From contig JAMPYF010000021.1 in assembly GCA_023700805.1 (NCBI GenBank), positions 1 to 64,000 of the forward strand: DNA of 64,000 nt, given 5' to 3'. Within the stretch, counting starts at the first letter, position 1, and every line of letters starts with the position of its first letter. The notes beneath the pieces are model-generated. The model was not told the DNA's origin. It worked only from the letters and a program-made list of their open reading frames with translations, and ran no database searches. Shown here in pieces: positions 18,389 to 26,177 of the stretch. The stretch is from Sulfuritalea sp. (lineage in GTDB: Bacteria > Pseudomonadota > Gammaproteobacteria > Burkholderiales > Rhodocyclaceae). The position numbers were made by a program, and so were the translations under genes.

Positions 18389-18853
18389 ATGCCCGCCATT
18401 CCCGCCGCCAAGAAGAAATCCTCCATCGACTACGGATTGCTGCCCGACCTGGTCGGCTACCAGCTGCGCATGGCCCAGATCGCCCTGTTCAAGGATTTCG
18501 CCCACGGCCCCGGCGAGGAGGATGTCACGCCGGGCCTGTTCGGCGTGCTGGTGATCATCGAGGCCAATCCCGACCTCAAGCAAAGCGAACTGGCCCGCGC
18601 CACCCATCTCGACCGTTCGACCGTGGTCACGGTCATCGACAACCTCGAACGGCGCGGCCTGGTCGAACGCCGGGTGGCGCTGCACGACCGCCGCTCCAAC
18701 GCGATCCGCCTGACCGCCGCCGGCACCGCGCTGCTGCGCAAGCTGAAACGCCAGGTCACGCAGCACGAAAAACGCCTGCTGGACAACTTCAGCGAGGCCG
18801 AGCGCGCGACCTTCATCGCGCTGCTGCAGAAAGTCTTCCCGCAACATCGCTGA
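18389..18853 (+). CDS. MarR-family transcriptional regulator
   Basis: A 154-residue winged-helix regulator. QSELARATHLDRSTVVTVID (about residues 71-90) is the recognition helix region, followed by the wing RRGLVERRVALHDRRSNAIRLT. MarR proteins are dimers that release DNA on binding aromatic or phenolic ligands. It lies between the two AOR genes. A shared inverted repeat in the korA and AOR-2 promoters makes it the likely repressor of both, though this is inferred from position and motif only. Confidence 0.88.
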   Translation: MPAIPAAKKKSSIDYGLLPDLVGYQLRMAQIALFKDFAHGPGEEDVTPGLFGVLVIIEANPDLKQSELARATHLDRSTVVTVIDNLERRGLVERRVALHDRRSNAIRLTAAGTALLRKLKRQVTQHEKRLLDNFSEAERATFIALLQKVFPQHR

Positions 18854-18895
18854 AGCCGGTCCATCGCGCCAGCGGCCGGCCCCGCCGCAGCCGAT

Positions 18896-18929
18896 AATGA
18901 TGGACTTCCAATCATTGACGTTGTATACT
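18896..18929 (+). promoter_or_regulatory. Promoter and operator of AOR copy 2
   Basis: A perfect inverted repeat AATGAT-N9-ATCATT (18896-18916) covers a -35 element TGGACT (18901-18906); a 17-base spacer leads to TATACT (18924-18929). The layout and the GACTTCCA core match the korA promoter at 10898-10934. Confidence 0.7.
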
Positions 18930-18967
18930 AATCGCCATCGCCGGACCACGGCCATGGAGCGTTGACG

Positions 18968-21292
18968 ATGAGCGTCAGGAACAAAATAGATCGGTTGTGC
19001 GCACGCATGCACGACACGCCGCAGTACCCGACCCAGGGCGCAGTGCTGTTCGTCGATCTGGAGCGCCGCGCAACCCGCAGCAAGTACCTTCCCGCCGAAA
19101 TCATGCGCAGCTTCCTCGGCGGCCGCGGCGCCAACATGGTGCTGCTCTACAACCTGCTCGACGAAGACAAGGACGCGCTCGACCCCGAGGTGCCGCTGAT
19201 CTTCGGCGCCGGCACGCTGACCGGCGACATGCCCTCCGCCACGCGCGGCAATTTCACCAGCCGCTCGCCCGACAGCGACGCCTTCCTCGATTCCAGTGCC
19301 GGCGACTATTTCCCGGCCTTCACCAAGCGCCTCGGCTACGACCACATCGTGCTGCACGGCCTGGCGCCGCAATGGACGCTGCTGAAGATCTCGCGCGAGG
19401 GCGTCGAATTCCTCGACGCGGCCCCTTACGTCGGCCTCGACAACCTGGACACCGCCGCCGCCATCGAGCGCGACTTCCACTGCACCGAGCGCAAGGACAT
19501 GGCGCTGGCGCGCATCACCACGGCCGGCGAGAACCTGGCGCTGTGCAGCGGCATCATGGGCGGCATCAAGTCGATCTGGGCGCGCGGCGGCGCCGGCGCC
19601 AAGATGGGTGCGCTGAAGCTCAAGGCCATCATGATCGCCGGCAAGCCCGGCGACCCGCCGCTGCAGAAGGAGCTCAAGGAACACAACAAGGTGATCGGCA
19701 AGAAGATCACCTCGACCTCGGTGATCAAGAACGCGCTGAAGCAGGTTGGCACCCCCTTCCTTTACAAACCCTCGCGCGTGCTCGGCGCCCTGGGCACGCT
19801 GAACAACCAGACCACGGCCTGGCACGCATCGCTCGACGCCGACAATTTCGATCCCTACCGTCCCGGCATGGACGGCTGCTTCAAATGCCCCGTGCATTGC
19901 CGCAACCAGAACGACATGACGCCCGAGGGCAAGGGCGGCTGGGGCTCCGCCGCGCTGATGGGGCTCAAGGGCAATGCCAGCTACGACAAGGCCCAGGCCG
20001 ACATCGACCACCACAAGCTGCGCACCTACAACGGCATCAAGGGCGACGGAAAGTTCGACAAGTACGACAAGGGCGACGGCCCCGAGTACGTGACGGTCGG
20101 CAAGTTCGGTCCGATGATCGGCCTCTCCGAACCCGAACACGTCCTGCGCCTCAACAACATCCTCAACGACCTCGGCCTCGACTCGGCCTCGACCGGCAGC
20201 GCGATATCCTGGGCCATGGAACTGTGGCAGCGCGGCATCATCGACGCCAGCCACACCGGCGGCCTCGATCTGTCCTGGGGCAATTACGAAACCATCGAAA
20301 AGCTGCTGTTCATGACCGCCAAGCGCGAAGGCTTCGGCGACACCATCGCCGACTCGGCGCGCGCCGTCGAACGCGGCAAGTACCCGGCCGAGGCGCTGGA
20401 ATACCGCATGGCGGTCAAGGGCCTGTTCCAGTCTGACCCGCACGACGCGCGCATCCTCAAGGCCTTCGCGCTGGGCCTATCGGTCGCCACGCGCGGCATG
20501 GACCACCTGAGAAACCGCGTCACGCTGGAAATCAATGCCCGCGTGAACGACGATGCGCCGTTCAAGACCCAGCTCTACGGCGGCACCGTGGCGCCGCAGC
20601 CGAACAGCTACGAAGGCAAGGAAATCGCCGTGCGCCGCTGCGAGAACACCTTCGCCGTCGGCGACTCGGTCGGCATGTGCCGCTTCAACACCAAGCTGTT
20701 CAACTCGCCGACCCTGCCCGACTGCGGCGACTTCGCCGCCCAGCTCAGCACCCTGACCGGCCTGCCGGTGACGGCCGAGGAACTCGACGAGGTCGGGCGC
20801 AACATCACCGGCCTCGAACACCTGCTGAATTTCCGCCTCGGCCTGCGCGCCAGGGACGACACCCTGCCCAAGCGCTGGTTCGAGGAAAGCATAGACACAG
20901 GCCCGTTCAAGGGCGAGAAGATCGAGCGCAAGGAATTCGACGCCATGAAGGCGCGCTTCTACGAGCTGACCGGCCTCAATGCCGAAGGCGTGCCGCGCGC
21001 CGACTGGCACCAGCAACTGGCGCTGGCCGCCACCGGCTTCGCCCTGCGCGTCGAGCTGCCGCGACCGCTGCCCGGCGCGCCCGAGAAATCCATCGTCATC
21101 GACCGGCCCGTCGCCAACGTCGCCGAACTGCGCGATGCCCTGCGCCGCCACCTGCCCGAAGCCCGCAAGCAACTCGACGACCCCACCTGGAACGTCACGG
21201 TCAACGGCGAAATGCTGCTCTTCGGCGAATCTGACAAGGCCCTGCACAGCGGCGACCACGTGCAACTGGTGCCGATCATCGCCGGCGGCTAG
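18968..21292 (+). CDS. Tungsten/molybdenum aldehyde:ferredoxin oxidoreductase with C-terminal MoaD/ThiS-like domain (copy 2)
   Basis: A 774-residue paralog of the gene at 14520, by eye about three quarters identical along its whole length, including CFKCPVHC, GMCRF and the terminal beta-grasp domain ending VQLVPIIAGG. ATG 18968 has GGAG 8 bases upstream; the frame also opens at TTG 18962. No ferredoxin or other subunit is adjacent, so it may share partners with the korA operon under the same regulator. Differences concentrate in the segment after the middle Cys motif and in the MoaD-like domain, so the copies may differ in substrate. Confidence 0.85.
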   Translation: MSVRNKIDRLCARMHDTPQYPTQGAVLFVDLERRATRSKYLPAEIMRSFLGGRGANMVLLYNLLDEDKDALDPEVPLIFGAGTLTGDMPSATRGNFTSRSPDSDAFLDSSAGDYFPAFTKRLGYDHIVLHGLAPQWTLLKISREGVEFLDAAPYVGLDNLDTAAAIERDFHCTERKDMALARITTAGENLALCSGIMGGIKSIWARGGAGAKMGALKLKAIMIAGKPGDPPLQKELKEHNKVIGKKITSTSVIKNALKQVGTPFLYKPSRVLGALGTLNNQTTAWHASLDADNFDPYRPGMDGCFKCPVHCRNQNDMTPEGKGGWGSAALMGLKGNASYDKAQADIDHHKLRTYNGIKGDGKFDKYDKGDGPEYVTVGKFGPMIGLSEPEHVLRLNNILNDLGLDSASTGSAISWAMELWQRGIIDASHTGGLDLSWGNYETIEKLLFMTAKREGFGDTIADSARAVERGKYPAEALEYRMAVKGLFQSDPHDARILKAFALGLSVATRGMDHLRNRVTLEINARVNDDAPFKTQLYGGTVAPQPNSYEGKEIAVRRCENTFAVGDSVGMCRFNTKLFNSPTLPDCGDFAAQLSTLTGLPVTAEELDEVGRNITGLEHLLNFRLGLRARDDTLPKRWFEESIDTGPFKGEKIERKEFDAMKARFYELTGLNAEGVPRADWHQQLALAATGFALRVELPRPLPGAPEKSIVIDRPVANVAELRDALRRHLPEARKQLDDPTWNVTVNGEMLLFGESDKALHSGDHVQLVPIIAGG

Positions 21293-21312
21293 GCTTTACA
21301 GGGCCGCGGGCG

Positions 21313-21339
21313 GCAAGAGTTGGCGCTGGCGATACGGCG
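21313..21339 (+). repeat. Copy of dispersed motif, 27-base version (intergenic)
   Basis: GCAAG plus AGTTGGCGCTGGC plus GATACGGCG, just after the AOR-2 stop. All 27 bases are identical to 48514-48540, which lies inside a coding gene. Confidence 0.75.
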
Positions 21340-21424
21340 AATAAGGACTGCAAGCGGAAGAACACCCGGCGCCGACGGCATTGATTCGACGCCGCAGCTT
21401 TGCAGCACGCTCACACCCGGATTG

Positions 21425-21826
21425 CTAATCCTGCCAATCCTCGACGGCCAACCCGTCGATACGACGGAATTCGCCGGTATTGTGCGTGACGATGGCAAGG
21501 CCATGTGCAAGTGCCGTGGTGGCGATCATCAGGTCGCGCGCCCCAATAAGGTTTCCCGAGCGACGTAAACGTGCATGCCATTCCGCGTGAATGTCAGCGA
21601 CCTTGGTGTCGAATGGCAGACAGGGAAACAGGGAGCAGAACTCCTCTGCGACCCGACGATTCTCGTCGGGCTTGGCGGATAGCAAGGCACCCGCTATGAG
21701 CTCTGAGCGAACGACCGCCGAAAGGGCCAAATCGGCACGGGGCTGATTTGCGTACCTGGCAAGCAGCGCGGCATGCTTGCCACGCAGGATCTCGATGCAG
21801 GTATTGGTATCGAGCAGAAACCGCAT
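21425..21826 (-). CDS. vapC: VapC-type PIN-domain ribonuclease toxin
   Basis: A 133-residue PIN protein beginning FLLDTNTCIEILRG, the first acidic motif. Further acidic residues occur at VRSELIAGALL (Glu) and GARDLMIATTALAHG (Asp), with THNTGEFRRIDGL near the C-terminus. It should cleave tRNA or rRNA when unbound by antitoxin. The antitoxin gene lies just upstream, 6 bases away. The pair sits at the left edge of an accessory stretch. Confidence 0.88.
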   Translation of the reverse strand: MRFLLDTNTCIEILRGKHAALLARYANQPRADLALSAVVRSELIAGALLSAKPDENRRVAEEFCSLFPCLPFDTKVADIHAEWHARLRRSGNLIGARDLMIATTALAHGLAIVTHNTGEFRRIDGLAVEDWQD

Positions 21827-21832
21827 CGCAAA

Positions 21833-22048
21833 CTACCAGCGGGCCGGTTCCTGCTCAGGCTGGTCCGGCGTACGGTCCGGAAAATCAGGTATCGCGCCAA
21901 AAAATCGCAGCATCTCGGTATCGGCGCCGCTGACATGACCGGCGTGAGCGGCCTTCATGCGCAGGAACAAAAGAAAGTCGAGCGCTTCCCGCTGCATGTC
22001 CTCGGGTAGGGCATCGGCTTGGGCGCGAATGAGGTCAACGACAGTCAT
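21833..22048 (-). CDS. VapB-like antitoxin
   Basis: A 71-residue acidic protein with a short helical N-terminus (DLIRAQADALPEDMQREALD) and a Pro-rich tail, directly upstream of vapC. AAGGAGAACACC gives a strong ribosome site. The N-terminus is DUF2281-like rather than an obvious AbrB or RHH fold, so the antitoxin role rests largely on the operon position. Confidence 0.72.
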   Translation of the reverse strand: MTVVDLIRAQADALPEDMQREALDFLLFLRMKAAHAGHVSGADTEMLRFFGAIPDFPDRTPDQPEQEPARW

Positions 22049-22135
22049 GGTGTTCTCCTTGCTCGGGACGTCTTCAGTTTGCGAAGATCATATAGCAAAA
22101 CGTTTGGACCCAGCGGCGACGCTTTCGTGCGAAAA

Positions 22136-22156
22136 AGTTGGCGTTGGCGGCCCGCG
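22136..22156 (+). repeat. Copy of dispersed motif (diverged, intergenic)
   Basis: AGTTGGCGTTGGC followed by the diverged tail GGCCCGCG, upstream of vapB in a 185-base gap that shows no gene. Confidence 0.5.
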
Positions 22157-22233
22157 AAGCGGAATCTCTGGCGGACAGAGTCCGGGACGGCGAATCATAC
22201 AAGCGGACCGGAAACGTGCGACGACCTTAGACC

Positions 22234-22692
22234 TCACTCGTGGGTCGCCGCCTCATCGACGATCGCGATCCCGTTGTCACGGCACCATTCGCGCAAGGCC
22301 TCCTCGATCCTGAGCGCCCGGAAGTCGTACCAGCGCTGCAGCAGCCTGCGGGTTTCCAGAAAATTCGTGAAGCGAGCATAGGCGCCCTTCTTGCGGAAGA
22401 ACGCAGCTACGGTGCCATAGTCGTTCGGAAGTTCCCGTTCGATGAAAGACAAGACCAGGCGGCGGCCGAGGTCCAGGTCGTACTTGTTTGGAACAGCGAT
22501 ATATCGATCGGAAGATTCGAGGTCCGGCGGAAGCTCCTCGTCCAAATCGAACTCGGACGACAGGTAATGGATTGCTCCCGTGTCGCGATCGATATAGGCA
22601 CCGCTGTCGATATGCCCGCCGGCGCTGACAAACTCGAATGCACCGAGCAGATCAGCGTATCGAAGCTTGGTGACGGAAGAAGATGAACTCAT
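22234..22692 (-). CDS. UPF0158-family protein
   Basis: A 152-residue acidic protein resembling UPF0158: LLGAFEFVSAGG near the start, an acidic central loop DLDEELPPDLESSDRYIAVP, and the C-terminal helix RTFALREW-like region (RIEEALREWCRDNGI). The function of the family is unknown. It lies among toxin-antitoxin genes on the same strand, with no clear operon partner. I see no catalytic residues. Confidence 0.7.
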   Translation of the reverse strand: MSSSSSVTKLRYADLLGAFEFVSAGGHIDSGAYIDRDTGAIHYLSSEFDLDEELPPDLESSDRYIAVPNKYDLDLGRRLVLSFIERELPNDYGTVAAFFRKKGAYARFTNFLETRRLLQRWYDFRALRIEEALREWCRDNGIAIVDEAATHE

Positions 22693-22717
22693 CGACAGGC
22701 ACTATTGTCTTCGTGCG

Positions 22718-23065
22718 CTATGCGGCCTGCAACAGGAACTCGACTTTCACAGCCTCGAACGGAAAAACTATCTGACCGCCCGTCGTGCGGTCGAGCACGC
22801 CGGCGTTAAGCAAAGCCGTGACGTCGCCATGCACCGCCTTTACGTCGCGCCCCACGCGGCGAGCCGCTTCGCGAATGGACACCGGCCCCGCACCGCAAAG
22901 CGCCTTGAGCAGTTCCCAGCGCTTCTCGGTCAGCACATTCCAAAGCAGTTCCGGGGTGGCAAAGCTGATACGCGCGGTCTTTTGCGCCTTCCCCGACTTC
23001 CAGGCACGCGAAAAATCGGCCATCGATTTGGCAGGCGTTCGTACGTCAAGAGTCAGGGTCTTCAT
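22718..23065 (-). CDS. Winged-helix DNA-binding protein (HVO_A0114-like)
   Basis: A 115-residue protein. LTEKRWELLKALCGAGPVSI is followed by REAARRVGRDVKAVHGDVTA, an ArsR-like helix-turn-helix, and a short wing LDRTTGGQIVFPFEAVKVE. The start at 23065 has GGAGGTGG upstream. Small proteins of this family often act as antitoxins with a toxin read just upstream, but no such toxin gene is visible between it and brnA. It may be a solitary regulator or remnant. Confidence 0.72.
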   Translation of the reverse strand: MKTLTLDVRTPAKSMADFSRAWKSGKAQKTARISFATPELLWNVLTEKRWELLKALCGAGPVSIREAARRVGRDVKAVHGDVTALLNAGVLDRTTGGQIVFPFEAVKVEFLLQAA

Positions 23066-23090
23066 GGTTCCACCTCCCCGGAACGCAGCG

Positions 23091-23405
23091 CTAAACCGAT
23101 GCGTCCCGAAATGCGCGCAGGACGCTGTTGATGCGTGTTTGATAGCCGGGCCCTTGTGCCTTGAACCACTCCAGGACGTCTTGATCGACCCGCAATGAAA
23201 TCGACTCTTTGGGGGGGAGCGGCTTGAGGCCGCGCCGGACGATACCGCGGACAATGTGATGAACGTCCGCTTCAGGATGATCCTCGGAGACATTCGACGT
23301 GGCCTGCTTCGACTCAAGACGAGCCCAATCAGTTTTTGATTTCATGGAAGTAGATTTGCGTTTCGCGCTGACTTGCTTTGCGGAAGGAGATGATGCGGAT
23401 TTCAT
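23091..23405 (-). CDS. brnA: BrnA-family antitoxin
   Basis: A protein of 104 residues from ATG 23405 (GGAGAG 5 bases upstream); an internal ATG at 23345 gives an 84-residue form closer to standard BrnA, starting MKSKTDWARLE. The diagnostic C-terminus RVDQDVLEWFKAQGPGYQTR with INSVLRAF is a ribbon-helix-helix-type BrnA signature. Its partner brnT survives only as a 3' fragment overlapping its 5' end, so it is probably an orphan antitoxin. Confidence 0.8.
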   Translation of the reverse strand: MKSASSPSAKQVSAKRKSTSMKSKTDWARLESKQATSNVSEDHPEADVHHIVRGIVRRGLKPLPPKESISLRVDQDVLEWFKAQGPGYQTRINSVLRAFRDASV

Positions 23406-23436
23406 GTTCGCTCTCCGTATGAACGAAGAAATTTGA
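23329..23436 (-). pseudogene. brnT toxin 3' remnant
   Basis: About 35 codons preserve the C-terminal end of BrnT: FFVHTESEHEIRIISFRKAS then QRETQIYF. Upstream of this the frame continues into sequence with no similarity to the BrnT N-terminus (no MxFEWDxxK start). The overlap with brnA is as in intact brnTA operons. The toxin has lost roughly its first two thirds. Confidence 0.68.
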
Positions 23437-23563
23437 GCCTGGCCCATTTAGCTCATGGCGGGACCGCAAGCAGTACACATGAACCATGCGACAAGGGCAA
23501 CTCAGTTGTAATCTATTGTGGCGCTGACCCATTTGGTTGTTTTCGCTCTTGCGCCCAACATGT

Positions 23564-24226
23564 TCATTTACCCGCTTCAAGAGGCATGCTTCCCAGAACC
23601 TTCCAATTCCCGTCGATCCGACAGGCATTTCCATGAACTCCTTTACGTGAGCCAAAGGTGCCCATCGCAATAGCAAACTTTCGACATATGCTGCCGTACT
23701 GATTTGTTGATTGTGCGTCTACTAATACTGCTCCTTGGGCACCTGTGCTGGGATTTCGCCAGTCCCGCTTACTTCTGCCAGCGTCCATCTCAAGTGCTGT
23801 CATTAGCGTAGATGTAATGATTGCTACAGTTTCTCGGCTCATTGGTGCAGACGGACTAAGGGGAAGAAGAAAGTCTGGAGTGTTTGCGCGCAAGCTATCT
23901 GCCTCTTGCTTCCTCTGCTTTCCGACTTCTCGCAACGTGTTCATAGCATTGTCAAAGTCGCTTTGCCCGCCACCTCCGCCCGTTGCGCCTTGGCGAAAAA
24001 CACACCCGCCACCGACCCAACTGCGTATCCAATTTCGACACATATCCGCGCTTGGGAAGCAGTTGCTGACATTGCCGAAATTATCAATCGCGCAGAACTC
24101 CGCAAAGGCAACGCTGGGTGCGAGGAGAACCGACGTCAGAAGCCAGATAGCACGGCGGCGGATCGGTCTCGACAACTGAGATAACTGAACCTTCTGTGAC
24201 TCACGGTCTGCAATTGACTGCGGCAT
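23564..24226 (-). CDS. Hypothetical exported protein
   Basis: A 220-residue protein I do not recognise. RRRAIWLLTSVLLAPSVAFA (about residues 23-42) is a convincing signal peptide, with cleavage before EF. A Gly-rich stretch follows around residue 82 and several Cys occur early (FCAIDNFGNVSNCF) and late. The C-terminal third (SICRKFAIAMGTFGSRKGVHG then NACR) resembles small surface-antigen-like exported proteins. GGGGAG precedes the start. Base composition is visibly less GC-rich than the catabolic clusters, suggesting transfer. Confidence 0.6.
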   Translation of the reverse strand: MPQSIADRESQKVQLSQLSRPIRRRAIWLLTSVLLAPSVAFAEFCAIDNFGNVSNCFPSADMCRNWIRSWVGGGCVFRQGATGGGGGQSDFDNAMNTLREVGKQRKQEADSLRANTPDFLLPLSPSAPMSRETVAIITSTLMTALEMDAGRSKRDWRNPSTGAQGAVLVDAQSTNQYGSICRKFAIAMGTFGSRKGVHGNACRIDGNWKVLGSMPLEAGK

Positions 24227-24389
24227 ACGATCTCCCCATCATTCAGAATTATTGAGTACAGGGCTTGTAGAAAAATTCCGAACAAGCGCGGCGCCGAATT
24301 CCACCTACGTATGCACCGAATTCCCTAGCCTTACCAATGAGACACCACGCTACGTCAAGGGCATTGACCCAGCGCATTTTGCTGACCAA

Positions 24390-24671
24390 TTAATTGGGCA
24401 ACCGCTCCCATTCGGAACGAGCCCGCAGCGTTGAGATAACTTGCCTGACCACTTCGCATGCGCCGAAGCCATTACTCGTCTGAATGCGAGAGCAAAACTC
24501 TACAACAGTACGAACATTGTCATCGCGAATGCGGTGAAACTCCTTGCACGCATCCTCACAATGCCTTTCATTCGTGCCGTTTCCAATATGTTTCTCAAGC
24601 AAGTATGCGACGTCCTGCGCAGATAGATTCTGGCTGCGAAGCTTCCGAAGAACTGGATTGACCATACTCAT
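24390..24671 (-). CDS. Hypothetical protein
   Basis: A 93-residue protein of unknown family, starting MSMVNPVLRKLRSQNLSAQD. It is mostly helical and charged, with four Cys residues. It follows the 64-residue gene by 18 bases and is probably cotranscribed with it. Low GC and no catalytic motif. Confidence 0.45.
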   Translation of the reverse strand: MSMVNPVLRKLRSQNLSAQDVAYLLEKHIGNGTNERHCEDACKEFHRIRDDNVRTVVEFCSRIQTSNGFGACEVVRQVISTLRARSEWERLPN

Positions 24672-24689
24672 CCGTGACGGCGTATGCGG

Positions 24690-24884
24690 CTACCTTTCAT
24701 CAGACAGGAGACGCATAACATACTTGTCGCGACGGTCTGCATCGACCAAGTCGTCCTCGATCGCACACCGCCATGCTTCGGCAAAAAAATCCTGTTCCGA
24801 TCGTTCGTAACCCGAACCAGCCAACGTAATCGGGTATGTTGCGAGGAGCCTACCAGTCTCTGCTTCAATGACCTGTACATTCAT
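24690..24884 (-). CDS. Small hypothetical protein
   Basis: A 64-residue protein, MNVQVIEAETGRLLATYPIT, with an acidic C-terminal half (EDDLVDADRRDKYVMRLLSD). GGAG lies upstream of the ATG. It forms a two-gene unit with the gene at 24390-24671. The function is not recognisable. Confidence 0.45.
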   Translation of the reverse strand: MNVQVIEAETGRLLATYPITLAGSGYERSEQDFFAEAWRCAIEDDLVDADRRDKYVMRLLSDER

Positions 24885-24950
24885 TATTTCTCCCGGCGGA
24901 GATCCTACGGCTCGAACTGTGCCAGTTCGCCTAGCTATGTGCTCGACAGA

Positions 24951-25550
24951 CTATTTGCATCGCAAATACGCTTCTGGGTGTGAAGCAGTTCCCGTCGCAT
25001 CCAAATATTGATATTCAATCCCGTTCTTCTTTATCGCCTTGCTGTGCTCGGTGGTCGTCTCAAATCGGACACGCCTTGTTGCTAATGGTGCGAACACACC
25101 AGATCCTTGGAAGACCCAGCGATAACTATTAGACCAGTCCTTCCCTTTTTTGGGCCGATAATTGTAGGTTATCGAACATACATGCAAACTGCTATTGCCG
25201 TTGTAGATATTTGCGTCTACCCAATAACCGCCATTTGACCTGGGGTGAATGTCAATCTCTGTAATCTTGATCCCCGCAATCTCACTTGAGGACAAGGGAC
25301 GAATGGCATCAATTTCCCGTTGCCGTGCATATTCCGCTTCTTCCTGTTTAGTTGGCTTCTTGGCAAATTTTTCTATGCAAGCCTCCTTGATTTCTCGTGC
25401 AGCTTTGTCACTGGTAACACCTTTCATGGCTTCGAGAATGCAATCTTCGTAACTCGATGGCCCAAACCATCCTGCGAAGGCCGGAGCAACCGGAACCATT
25501 GTGAAATAGATCAGGGGAATGATCGCGCATAGATGAGCAATTGATCTCAT
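24951..25550 (-). CDS. Hypothetical exported protein
   Basis: A 199-residue protein. The start at 25550 (GGAG upstream) gives a good signal peptide, LCAIIPLIYFTMVPVAPAFA, cleaved before GWFG. The mature N-terminus has SYEDCILEAMKGVTSDKAAR, a helical segment with a Cys pair repeated at EACIEKF, as in small periplasmic proteins. The C-terminal half is beta-rich (SITYNYRPKKGKDW). I do not recognise a family. Composition is lower in GC than its neighbours. Confidence 0.6.
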   Translation of the reverse strand: MRSIAHLCAIIPLIYFTMVPVAPAFAGWFGPSSYEDCILEAMKGVTSDKAAREIKEACIEKFAKKPTKQEEAEYARQREIDAIRPLSSSEIAGIKITEIDIHPRSNGGYWVDANIYNGNSSLHVCSITYNYRPKKGKDWSNSYRWVFQGSGVFAPLATRRVRFETTTEHSKAIKKNGIEYQYLDATGTASHPEAYLRCK

Positions 25551-25690
25551 TGTCTTGCACTCCAGTGAGATTGGCACACATGCAAATGAGGCGGCCCAAC
25601 GTACCGTCGCCAACGAATCGGCGAAGAAGAGAAATATGTTACGGTCGAATAAATGCGCTCTGGATTTAACGCCTTATCCCCACACATGGC

Positions 25691-25725
25691 AAGTCCGAGC
25701 CGTTGCGAAAGTCCGAGCCGTTGCG
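25691..25725 (+). repeat. Tandem 17-bp direct repeat
   Basis: AAGTCCGAGCCGTTGCG occurs twice with one base (A) between copies, an 18-bp period. It is in a non-coding gap. Confidence 0.8.
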
Positions 25726-25753
25726 GCTGCCTATCACCGATAACGCCCCCCCT

Positions 25754-25775
25754 CGCCGTACCGCCAACGCCAACT
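25754..25775 (-). repeat. Copy of dispersed 22-base motif (intergenic, minus strand)
   Basis: Read on the minus strand: AGTTGGCGTTGGC then GGTACGGCG, preceded by CAAG as in the 27-base copies. Confidence 0.65.
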
Positions 25776-25867
25776 CTTGTCCTTGCCTCTGCATGGTTCA
25801 AGCGATTGGACTATCATGGATTTGCTGATACACAACTCAGCCAAACCTATATTCATCGGAGGCGACC

Positions 25868-26095
25868 ATGGCAAAGAAATCGAAGAACGAGAATCCCGTC
25901 TACAAGATCGTGGAAGTTGTTGGTTCCAGCCCGACATCCTGGGAAGATGCAGCGCGCGCGGCGGTGGAATCGGCGGCCAAGACGCTGCGCGATTTGCGCG
26001 TGGCGGAGATCACCAAGCTCGACATGAAGATAGACGGCGGCAAGGTGGTGGCTTATCGTGCGCGCGTCTCGATGTCCTTCAAGTACGAAGACTAA
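25868..26095 (+). CDS. Dodecin family flavin-binding protein
   Basis: A 75-residue protein with the dodecin pattern: YKIVEVVGSSPTSWEDAARA, then AAKTLRDLRVAEITKLDMKI and a closing beta strand. Dodecins form hollow dodecamers that store or sequester riboflavin or FMN. The residue normally stacking on the isoalloxazine ring (Trp in LRW) is replaced by Val (LRV), so ligand binding may be altered. CGGAGG precedes the ATG and a clear terminator follows. It is a single-gene unit. Confidence 0.85.
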   Translation: MAKKSKNENPVYKIVEVVGSSPTSWEDAARAAVESAAKTLRDLRVAEITKLDMKIDGGKVVAYRARVSMSFKYED

Positions 26096-26122
26096 GACTT
26101 ACCGGATTCAATCCGCAAACTG

Positions 26123-26153
26123 AAAACGGGGACTGCGGTCCCCGATTTGTTTT
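26123..26153 (+). terminator. Rho-independent terminator after dodecin
   Basis: Stem CGGGGAC/GTCCCCG with loop TGCG, followed by ATTTGTTTT. Confidence 0.8.
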
Positions 26154-26159
26154 GACGAT

Positions 26160-26177
26160 GGCCGACTGAAGTCGGCC
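26160..26177. repeat. GTAGGG-type palindromic repeat
   Basis: GGCCGACT-GA-AGTCGGCC; on the minus strand it is preceded by GTAGGG and immediately follows the stop of the acyl-carrier/GNAT gene. It is related to 18206-18223 and may act as that gene's transcript end. Confidence 0.55.

Larger units (their letters stand above)
25551..25867. other. Gene-free region before dodecin gene
   Basis: This 317-base gap holds a 17-bp tandem duplication (25691-25725) and a minus-strand copy of the dispersed motif (25754-25775). No gene is seen. The dodecin ribosome site CGGAGG is at its right end. Confidence 0.6.
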
